Positions 1 to 5,054 of a stretch of 7,945 bases of DNA are shown here, piece after piece (position 1 is the first letter of the stretch; every line of letters starts with the position of its first letter). Under the pieces are notes generated by a model. The model saw only the letters and a program-made list of their open reading frames with translations. It did not search any database and was not told where the DNA came from. The stretch lies in contig DAOTVD010000385.1 of the NCBI GenBank assembly GCA_034437075.1, forward strand, positions 1 through 7,945, given 5' to 3'. This DNA is from DAOTVD01 sp034437075. Its GTDB lineage: Bacteria > Chloroflexota > Anaerolineae > Aggregatilineales > J027. Position numbers and translations under genes: made by a program.

Positions 1-1
1 C

Positions 2-268
2 GCCAAGCTCGAAGTACGTTATCGGCATAGTGTGCCGCTGGATACCGATTTAGTCATCACCGCGCGGATCGTCAAGCACAAAGGCCGCGCGGCCACAGCG
101 GCGGGCGAGATCACCTTGCCGGATGGCACGGTCGCCGTAGAAGCAACGGGTGTCCTATTCGAGATTCCCCCCGAAGAAATTGATAAGATGGGGGCGCGTG
201 ACTACCTGGGCTGGAAGGTCTACACAGACGAAGAATATGCACAATTGATGGATGAATTGAACCAATGA
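2..268 (+). CDS. PaaI-type hotdog thioesterase, C-terminal part (5' end outside window)
   Basis: The frame is open from the left edge and gives the last 88 residues, so the start and the N-terminal active-site helix are missing. The visible part has the strand pattern of the second half of a 4HBT/PaaI hotdog domain: LEVRYRHSVPLDTDLVITA, then RGRAA-type and GEITLPDGTVAVEATG segments, ending in strand VLFEI. These proteins hydrolyse acyl-CoA thioesters in the cytoplasm; the substrate cannot be read from this fragment. After the fold there is a tail of about 35 residues, rich in acidic and aromatic residues, that is not part of the usual core. The GTG at 32 is an internal codon and not a start, because the match to the family continues upstream of it. 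The stop overlaps the start of xdhC (ATGA, 265-268), so the two are probably co-translated. Family assignment is fairly sure; specific function is unknown. Confidence 0.75.
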   Translation, partial: AKLEVRYRHSVPLDTDLVITARIVKHKGRAATAAGEITLPDGTVAVEATGVLFEIPPEEIDKMGARDYLGWKVYTDEEYAQLMDELNQ

Positions 269-1089
269 ACGAAGCACTCGCCGTAACTGAAGCGCTTTTG
301 CAAGCTCAAAAAACGGGCCAACTCGCCGCGCTGGTGACGGTTATCGAGACCAAAGGGTCTATACCGCGCCATGCGGGCAGCAAAATGCTTGTGTATCCCG
401 ATGGCGGCATTGTGGGCACCATCGGCGGCGGCCAGATGGAATCGCTGGTGATTCAGGATGCCATAGCCGCCATACAAGCGGGCGAAACCCGTCAGGTGCA
501 TTATAGCCTGACGGATATCGGCGCGGGCGACCCCGGTATATGCGGGGGTACGGCCTACTTTTTCATCGAGCCGCTCATGCAGTCGCCATTGTTGCTCGTC
601 ATTGGCGGGGGGCATGTGGGCAAGGCATTAGCCGAACTTGGTAAATGGGCCGGGTTTCGGGTAGCGCTGAGCGATGATCGTGAGGCGTACTGCAACGAGG
701 ATTATGCCCCAGGACTAGACGCCTACTTGCCTGTGTCACCGGGCGATGTGGTGCAGCATATCAGCATTGATGAGCATACGTATGTGGCGGCGGTCACGCG
801 CGGCTTACCCGTGGATAAACACCTGTTGCCTGCGCTGCTGCAAACCGACGCCGCCTATATTGGCCTCATCGGCTCACGCCGTCGCTGGGCTTTGACTATC
901 AAAGCGCTGGAAGACCAGGGCCTCGCACGGGACACTATCGCGCGGATCCATTCGCCTTTGGGCCTGGAACTCAACGCCGAAACGCCGCAAGAAATCGCGA
1001 TCAGCATCCTAGCCGAAATCATCATGGTGCGGCGGGGGGGCACCGGCGCGCCCATGAAATGGATGGGTAAACCTGAAGAAGCCGATTAA
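265..1089 (+). CDS. xdhC: XdhC/CoxI family molybdenum-cofactor insertion protein
   Basis: 274 residues, full length for the family. The N-terminal XdhC/CoxI domain shows ETKGSIPRHAGSKMLV (residues 28-43), GTIGGGQME (51-59) and the conserved CGG turn with Cys93. The C-terminal Rossmann-like domain starts with GGGHVG (114-119). It continues with TRGLPVDKHLL, IGLIGSRRR and, near the end, HSPLGLELNAETPQEIAISILAEI, all hallmark XdhC segments. Studied XdhC proteins bind Moco, help in exchanging its oxo ligand for sulfur, and hand it to xanthine dehydrogenase in the cytoplasm; they are not subunits of the final enzyme. The ATG overlaps the stop of the thioesterase gene and has no clear Shine-Dalgarno sequence, which fits translational coupling. 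The likely client enzyme is encoded about 2 kb downstream (3133-7313), though not in the same operon. The gene could serve other Mo hydroxylases of the cell too. Confidence 0.92.
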   Translation: MNEALAVTEALLQAQKTGQLAALVTVIETKGSIPRHAGSKMLVYPDGGIVGTIGGGQMESLVIQDAIAAIQAGETRQVHYSLTDIGAGDPGICGGTAYFFIEPLMQSPLLLVIGGGHVGKALAELGKWAGFRVALSDDREAYCNEDYAPGLDAYLPVSPGDVVQHISIDEHTYVAAVTRGLPVDKHLLPALLQTDAAYIGLIGSRRRWALTIKALEDQGLARDTIARIHSPLGLELNAETPQEIAISILAEIIMVRRGGTGAPMKWMGKPEEAD

Positions 1090-1186
1090 TGCGCGTGGAA
1101 TCTATGGGCATAGTAGCCAAATGAGTCCCGCGTAAGTTGTCAAATTATCCTAACGTACTAGAAATCATGTTTTACATTTAATCTAA
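1090..1186 (+). other. Intergenic gap with weak promoter candidate
   Basis: This 97-base gap separates xdhC from the phosphoesterase gene and is visibly more AT-rich than the genes. A weak sigma-70-like pair is TTGTCA (1137-1142) and TAGAAA (1159-1164), 16 bases apart, matching the consensus at 5/6 and 4/6. No terminator-type hairpin with a T-run is visible after xdhC, and no ribosome binding site is evident before the ATG at 1187. The promoter is only a possibility. Confidence 0.25.
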
Positions 1187-1855
1187 ATGACCGTAGACTA
1201 TAATATGAAGATACTGGCCATTAGTGACCAGCGCTTGCCAGAGATGCTCCGCCAAGAGTACCTGCGGCAAAATTATGGCGATGCCGAATTCATCATCAGT
1301 TGTGGTGATATGGAGCCTAGCTATCTGGAATTCGTGAGCACCGCCCTAACGCTACCGTTGTTTTTCGTGCGCGGAAACCACGACAACCACTACGAGCCGG
1401 GTAAACCCGGTGGCCAGGATTTGCATATGCAGTTCCAACATTATCGTGGCTTGCGGCTGTTGGGGCTAGAAGGTTCGATGTACTATAATGGAAAAAACGT
1501 GCAGTATACCGAAGAACAGATGGCCCTGAATATTTTGCAACTTATGCCACGGCTGATGATCTACCGGCAACTTCACGGTTTTAGCCTAGATTACTTGGTT
1601 ACCCATTCTCCGGCACGAGGTATCCATGACCGGAGTGATGTAACGCATCAAGGCTTTCGGTCGTTTCGGTGGTTATTGCGCTGGGCACGTCCCAAATATA
1701 TGATCCACGGGCATGTTGATGTGTGGGATCGGCGTGATATCGTCGAAACCCAATATCATGGCACACGCATCATCAACATTAATCCGAAGCGTGTGTTGCA
1801 CCCGTATCAAGACTACGATAAACCCATTCGCTCGGCCAAAAAAGTTTCCGAATAA
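1187..1855 (+). CDS. Calcineurin-like metallophosphoesterase with altered metal site
   Basis: 222 residues. The order of metallophosphoesterase motifs is clear: first strand ILAISD (Asp14), GD at 40-41 (SCGDMEP), GNHD at 63-66, THSP at 139-142, and IHGHVD at 173-178. Such enzymes hydrolyse phosphomono- or diesters using two metal ions, normally in the cytoplasm; no signal peptide or membrane segment is seen. Two canonical histidines are absent: DxH is Asp14-Gln-Arg16, and GHxH is Gly-His176-Val-Asp178. In the family both of these His residues bind metal 1, so that site should be weaker or different, while the metal-2 ligands (Asn64, His140, His176) and bridging Asp41 remain. Substrate is unknown. 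The start is uncertain: ATG 1205 (residue 7) puts the first strand at the very N-terminus, as is common, and neither ATG has a good Shine-Dalgarno sequence. It stands alone between gaps of 97 and 109 bases. Confidence 0.85.
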   Translation: MTVDYNMKILAISDQRLPEMLRQEYLRQNYGDAEFIISCGDMEPSYLEFVSTALTLPLFFVRGNHDNHYEPGKPGGQDLHMQFQHYRGLRLLGLEGSMYYNGKNVQYTEEQMALNILQLMPRLMIYRQLHGFSLDYLVTHSPARGIHDRSDVTHQGFRSFRWLLRWARPKYMIHGHVDVWDRRDIVETQYHGTRIININPKRVLHPYQDYDKPIRSAKKVSE

Positions 1856-1867
1856 GCTTATTGCCAG

Positions 1868-1935
1868 ATGAAGAAATATCTTCATAGTTCGGTAACGAAC
1901 TTGGTGTCCTGACGTTGGTGGTTATAGGACAACCA
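1868..1935 (+). other. Tandem small hairpins in leader of the ParB-like gene
   Basis: Three inverted repeats follow one another between the phosphoesterase and ParB-like genes. The first is a perfect 7-bp stem, ATGAAGA/TCTTCAT (1868-1874 with 1879-1885, loop AATA). The second touches it: a perfect 6-bp stem, AGTTCG/CGAACT (1886-1891 with 1896-1901), closed by GTAA, a GNRA-type tetraloop in RNA. The third is TGGTT/AACCA (1919-1923 with 1931-1935). TGTCCT (1905-1910) can instead pair with AGGACA (1926-1931), which would exclude the third stem. None is followed by a T-run, so a classical terminator is unlikely. They could be a structured 5' leader or an mRNA-processing or stabilising end for the upstream transcript. 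Confidence 0.4.
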
Positions 1936-1951
1936 TATAGCGCAATCCTTT

Positions 1952-1958
1952 AGGAGGT
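1952..1958 (+). promoter_or_regulatory. Strong ribosome binding site for the ParB-like gene
   Basis: AGGAGGT lies 6 bases before the ATG at 1965 and is nearly a full match to the anti-Shine-Dalgarno sequence of 16S rRNA. It is the best such site in the window and fixes the start of the ParB-like gene. A TCCT (1946-1949) just upstream is complementary to part of it but is too close to form a hairpin with it. Confidence 0.85.
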
Positions 1959-1964
1959 GTCGCG

Positions 1965-2822
1965 ATGGATTATGATTATTCTGTGGCGGTCACGCAAGCA
2001 GAACGACATTTCAGCAAAGCGCGTACCCAGGCTTTTTGGTCAAACCTGATCGATAAGGTCTTTGGCCGTTCTACCGATTTGCTGGATTTTAACGAAGTTA
2101 AGCATAAGCTACGCCTGAACGACGAGCACTACCTCGGTCGGCAAGATGTGCCGCTTGATAATATCGTGGGGAGTGTGGGGCGTTATCGCGATTTTACCCG
2201 TAAATTCCTGCCCAAGCGCAGCGTGAACCGCGACCGCTGGAAAGCGGTAGATATGATGACCTTGCAAAAAGGCTACCCGCCCATTGAACTTTATAAGGTG
2301 GGGGATGCCTACTTTGTCATTGATGGCAATCATCGTGTGTCGGTGGCGCGGGCCAATAATATGAAGACCATTGAAGCCTTCGTGACCGAATTACGCACGC
2401 CCGTGCCGTTTGATAAAGATACGCGGGCCGAGGATTTACTCATCAAAGAAGGCTATGCCCATTTTCTGCGCCAAACACGGCTGCTGCGGCACTTCCCAGA
2501 TGCGCAAGTCATCTTGACTGAGCCAACGAACTATCGCGAAATCTTGCATCATATTCAAGTGCATCATTACTACCTGGGCATCAATTGTGATTGCCCGGTG
2601 GAGTGGGATGAGGCTGTCATGAGTTGGTACGAGACGGTCTATCTGCCCATGGTGCGCGCAATTCGTGAATATGGTATTTTGGCTGAGTTTCCTAACCGCA
2701 CCGAAGCGGACTTGTACGTATGGTTATTGCGTCATCAAGCGCTCATCCAAGAAGTCTATGGCGGGGCGCCGCCATCTCCGCAAGATACCGTCGGCGATTT
2801 CATCGACAAACTCCATAGCTAA
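1965..2822 (+). CDS. ParB/sulfiredoxin-fold domain protein of unknown role
   Basis: 285 residues. Roughly residues 60-140 form a ParB-like N-terminal (ParB/Srx fold) domain: PLDNIVGSVGRY, a stretch proposing a parameter set (KGYPPIELYKVGDAYFVI), then the signature DGNHRVSVAR (120-129), equivalent to the nucleotide-contacting GxxR box of ParB and sulfiredoxin. The N-terminal ~55 residues are charged and probably helical. The C-terminal half (~150-285) has no DNA-binding helix-turn-helix that I can recognise, unlike partition ParB. It contains WYETVYLPMVRAIREYGIL and FPNRTEADLYVWLLRH, a pattern I remember from uncharacterised Chloroflexota and actinobacterial proteins. There is also a His/Cys cluster, HH(195-196), HH(200-201), C208 and C210, that might be coincidental. 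No parA lies nearby, so a partition role is not supported. Nucleotide binding or hydrolysis, or a regulatory role, is possible. The start is fixed by AGGAGGT six bases upstream. Confidence 0.7.
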   Translation: MDYDYSVAVTQAERHFSKARTQAFWSNLIDKVFGRSTDLLDFNEVKHKLRLNDEHYLGRQDVPLDNIVGSVGRYRDFTRKFLPKRSVNRDRWKAVDMMTLQKGYPPIELYKVGDAYFVIDGNHRVSVARANNMKTIEAFVTELRTPVPFDKDTRAEDLLIKEGYAHFLRQTRLLRHFPDAQVILTEPTNYREILHHIQVHHYYLGINCDCPVEWDEAVMSWYETVYLPMVRAIREYGILAEFPNRTEADLYVWLLRHQALIQEVYGGAPPSPQDTVGDFIDKLHS

Positions 2823-2835
2823 GCTGATTTTAGTT

Positions 2836-2869
2836 GGGTGATCGCTACCAAATCGCGTGGCGATCACCC
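2836..2869 (+). terminator. Strong hairpin after the ParB-like gene, probable terminator
   Basis: GGGTGATCGCTAC (2836-2848) pairs with GTGGCGATCACCC (2857-2869) over 13 bp with one G-U pair and an 8-base loop. It starts 13 bases after the stop codon, the usual place for a terminator. There is no T-run after it on either strand, so if it terminates it does so without the classical U-tract; it could also protect the 3' end of the mRNA. Confidence 0.55.
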
Positions 2870-2914
2870 CCACATGCGGTATTCTTATGGTGGACAGAAA
2901 ACGAACCCATATGA

Positions 2915-2936
2915 ACCGAGGGCTTAAGCCCTCGGT
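2915..2936. repeat. Perfect 22-base palindrome
   Basis: ACCGAGGGCTT is followed at once by its exact reverse complement AAGCCCTCGGT, centred between 2925 and 2926. As RNA it would form a 9-bp GC-rich stem with a TTAA loop. It has no T-run on either side. It could be a REP-like dispersed repeat, a dimeric operator, or a second terminator-like hairpin; a single copy in the window cannot decide between these. Confidence 0.6.
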
Positions 2937-3025
2937 AAGAGAGACTGAGATACTCTGGATTTGTTTTCACTTATCCATTACATAAGCACCAGATAACGAA
3001 ATGTTATGGACGCTTAACGCGCGGA

Positions 3026-3071
3026 TGGTGATGGGCCACTAGGCCCCCGCAAATGTCGTGCGGAAACACCA
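3026..3071 (+). other. Possible three-way-junction leader RNA of the Mo-hydroxylase operon
   Basis: Three helices nest without conflict. P1 is TGGTG/CACCA (3026-3030 with 3067-3071). P2 is GGGCC/GGCCC (3033-3037 with 3042-3046, loop ACTA). P3 is CCGCA/TGCGG (3047-3051 with 3059-3063, loop of 7). P2 and P3 are directly stacked; the other junction strands are AT and AAA. All 15 pairs are Watson-Crick. It lies 61 bases before the GTG at 3133, where a riboswitch or other leader could act. I cannot match it to a known riboswitch class, and a chance fold is quite possible because the region is GC-rich. Confidence 0.3.
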
Positions 3072-3132
3072 ATGCCTGAGATTGAATGAATATGTTAAGA
3101 TTGTGGAAATCTTCACGCATAGCACGCGATAA

Positions 3133-4617
3133 GTGAGTTCAGACGATATGTGGCAAGACTACTACACCCCAACTTCTTTGGCCGAGACATTACAGCTTTT
3201 GCAGCAGTATGGCGCGCGCGCGCGCATCATTGCTGGCGGAACCGACATCTTATTGGAACTTGAACAGGGTAGCCGACCCGGGGTCGATGTACTCATCGAC
3301 ATGACGCGCGTACCCGGCTTGGCGGACATCACGCGGGATGATGGGCACATCACGCTAGGCCCCTTGGTAACGCATAATCACGTGGTTGGCAGCGACCTCA
3401 TGACCCGGTATGCGCTCCCTTTGGCGCAGGCTTGCTGGGAGGTCGGCGCGCCGCAAATCCGCAACCGTGCGACTATCGCCGGAAATGTCATCACGGCCAG
3501 CCCGGCCAATGATACGATCACGCCGCTGACGGCTTTGGATGCGCGCGTGCATCTGGCGAGCGCAGCAGGGGAGCGTACGGTGCCTATTCGCACATTTTAT
3601 ACCGGGTACCGTGCGGTGGATATGCAACCCCACGAAATGCTGACTGGCATCAGCTTTCCGGCATTGGACGACCACAGCGCGGGGATTTTCCTGAAATTGG
3701 GGTTGCGCCGCGCGCAAGCGATCTCCGTGGTGGATGTCGCGGCGGTGGTACGGTTTGCCGAACCAAACAACCGAGGAGCGCCCATCGAAGACGTTCGGCT
3801 GGCGATTGGGTGTGTAGCGCCCACGATTATTCGCTTGAGCCAGGCAGAGGCGTATCTGCGGGGGCAAACGCTCTCTCCTGAAGTCATTGAAGAAGCCGCG
3901 CGCATTGCGGCTGGCGAACCGACCCCCATAGACGACGTGCGCGCCCCGGCGGCCTATCGCACCGAAATGGTGCGCGTGTACGTCGCGCGGGCGCTCCGCG
4001 CGTTGATGCATGGCACCGAAGCCAAGGGCTGGGTTCAGCACCCCGCGATGTTATGGGGCGCTGCGCGTGGGGTCGCGCAGCAGGCTCTGCCGCAAATGGT
4101 GCGCCATGAACGCGGTAACGGCGATACCATCACGACCACCGTAAACGGCCAGCCCTACACCGTTACGGGGGCCAGCCATAAAACGCTGCTCCATTTTCTG
4201 CGCGAAGACCTGAAGCTTACCGGTACGAAAGAAGGGTGCGCCGAGGGTGAATGTGGAGCCTGTACCGTTTTTATTGATGATGCAGCGGTGATGTCGTGCA
4301 TGGTGGCAGCCCCACGCGCGCACGGTGCGCAGATCGTCACCATTGAGGGGCTTCAACAACCTGACGGCGCTTTACATCCTTTGCAAGAAGGGTTCGTGCA
4401 AACTGGGGCGGTGCAATGTGGTTTCTGCACCCCCGGCTTTTTGATGGCCGGCGCTAAGCTGCTGGACGAAGTACCCCAACCGTCACGTGAGCAGATCGAA
4501 CAGAGTATCTCGGGTAATCTATGCCGTTGCACTGGGTACTATAAAATTTTAGAAGCATTTGAACATGCGCAAGCACAGCAATCCCAACCAACCGATGGTA
4601 GAGTTCAAAAGGTGTAA
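3133..4617 (+). CDS. Mo-hydroxylase small subunit: FAD domain fused to [2Fe-2S] domain
   Basis: 494 residues. Residues ~6-290 are a CoxM/XdhB-type FAD subunit: IIAGGTDIL (32-40) and TIAGNVITASPAND (114-127) are the FAD pyrophosphate-binding loops, followed by the C-terminal flavoprotein domain ending near RVYVARALRAL. After a linker of ~40 residues, residues ~331-480 are a complete CoxS/XdhA-type iron-sulfur subunit. The plant-ferredoxin-type cluster uses Cys369, Cys374, Cys377 and Cys389; the second cluster uses QCGFC (429, 432) and CRC (464, 466). It carries electrons from Moco through the two clusters to FAD, in the cytoplasm. The common fused forms place Fe-S before FAD; here the order is reversed. 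The GTG start at 3133 lacks a Shine-Dalgarno sequence; ATG 3148 (residue 6) is an equally good start and fits the usual N-terminus better. The gene opens the operon, and the next gene begins 2 bases after its stop. Electron acceptor and substrate are unknown. Confidence 0.92.
   Translation: MSSDDMWQDYYTPTSLAETLQLLQQYGARARIIAGGTDILLELEQGSRPGVDVLIDMTRVPGLADITRDDGHITLGPLVTHNHVVGSDLMTRYALPLAQACWEVGAPQIRNRATIAGNVITASPANDTITPLTALDARVHLASAAGERTVPIRTFYTGYRAVDMQPHEMLTGISFPALDDHSAGIFLKLGLRRAQAISVVDVAAVVRFAEPNNRGAPIEDVRLAIGCVAPTIIRLSQAEAYLRGQTLSPEVIEEAARIAAGEPTPIDDVRAPAAYRTEMVRVYVARALRALMHGTEAKGWVQHPAMLWGAARGVAQQALPQMVRHERGNGDTITTTVNGQPYTVTGASHKTLLHFLREDLKLTGTKEGCAEGECGACTVFIDDAAVMSCMVAAPRAHGAQIVTIEGLQQPDGALHPLQEGFVQTGAVQCGFCTPGFLMAGAKLLDEVPQPSREQIEQSISGNLCRCTGYYKILEAFEHAQAQQSQPTDGRVQKV
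4608..4614 (+). promoter_or_regulatory. Ribosome binding site for the small membrane protein gene
   Basis: AAAGGTG ends 5 bases before the ATG at 4620 and lies inside the last codons of the FAD/Fe-S gene. It supports the 143-residue reading frame as a real, translated gene and fixes its start. Confidence 0.6.
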
Positions 4618-4619
4618 CA

Positions 4620-5051
4620 ATGGTTAAAGATGCAAAGCGTAAAAAGATTACAGCCGGCCCTTTACTGCCGTTAGTCGGATTCGTGCTGGTCGTTTCTCTG
4701 GGCATTGTGGCCTATTTTTCCTCCCCGCTGGCCGTTGATCTTGCTCGCGAACAAATCGGGCCAGCCGAGTTTGATAGCCGCCTGGCTCAAGATAATATTG
4801 AACGCAGTATGGTGGATAATGCCTTTGCCGTTTTGGTTTGGTTAGTGCTGATGGCCACGACTATGATGCTGGTGGCCGCTGCCATTGGCGAAGACCCCGA
4901 CAAAGAAAATACCCTTGTGCGTCCTCGCGAAGGGGCTAGCGAAAAAGAATGGCAGAAGTACCAAAAAGAATGGGCTAAGCTAGAGAAAAAACGGCTAGAA
5001 CGTGCCGAGCAAGTGAAACGCGAGCAAGAAAAACGCGAGAAAAGACGTTAA
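4620..5051 (+). CDS. Small two-helix membrane protein with charged coiled-coil tail
   Basis: 143 residues, not recognised. A basic start (KRKK, 6-9) precedes a first transmembrane helix at about 14-34; a ~30-residue polar loop (about 36-66) with AREQIGPAEFDSRLAQDNIE follows; a second helix covers about 67-89. The remaining ~50 residues are soluble and highly charged, rich in Lys, Glu and Arg with WQKYQKEWAKLEKKRLE, probably a helix or coiled coil. By the positive-inside rule both ends should face the cytoplasm and the loop the outside. It has no cofactor motif, cysteine or signal-peptidase site. It sits 2 bases after the FAD/Fe-S gene and 3 bases before the catalytic subunit gene, with its own ribosome binding site, so it is surely cotranscribed with them. 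It may tether the enzyme to the membrane or connect it to the respiratory chain, but that is inference from position only; it may also be a passenger. Confidence 0.82.
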   Translation: MVKDAKRKKITAGPLLPLVGFVLVVSLGIVAYFSSPLAVDLAREQIGPAEFDSRLAQDNIERSMVDNAFAVLVWLVLMATTMMLVAAAIGEDPDKENTLVRPREGASEKEWQKYQKEWAKLEKKRLERAEQVKREQEKREKRR

Positions 5052-5054
5052 GCC

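Larger units (their letters stand above)
2823..3132 (+). other. 310-base non-coding region before the Mo-hydroxylase operon
   Basis: No credible gene is seen on either strand. In order it holds a 13-bp hairpin (2836-2869), a perfect 22-base palindrome (2915-2936), an AT-richer stretch (2955-3010) with a small repeat ATAAC/GTTAT (2993-2997 with 3003-3007), and a possible three-way-junction RNA (3026-3071). The promoter of the downstream operon should be in here, but I find no convincing -35/-10 pair; the AT-rich stretch 2955-3010 is the most likely place. No clear Shine-Dalgarno sequence precedes position 3133. Confidence 0.6.

Noticed and set aside
1199..1204. TATAAT resembling a perfect -10 promoter box
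   Set aside because: A transcript from it would begin after both possible start codons of the phosphoesterase (1187 and 1205), and no -35 box lies at a proper distance; TTTACA at 1171 is 22 bases away.
2993..3007. ATAAC/GTTAT inverted repeat as an operator
   Set aside because: Only five base pairs in an AT-rich stretch; this is expected by chance.
3026..3071. Self-cleaving ribozyme (hammerhead or twister) reading of the three-way junction
   Set aside because: The junction strands AT, none and AAA do not match the conserved CTGATGA/GAAA core of hammerheads, and the twister core order is not present.
2945..3082. CTGAGAT occurring twice (2945-2951 and 3076-3082), reminiscent of the thiamine riboswitch core
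   Set aside because: The remaining conserved parts of the thiamine riboswitch do not follow either copy, and the operon has no link to thiamine.
3355..4041. 228-codon open frame on the - strand inside the FAD/Fe-S gene
   Set aside because: It is a shadow of the + strand gene, whose domains and motifs are unmistakable; the antisense product is rich in Arg and His with no recognisable motif.
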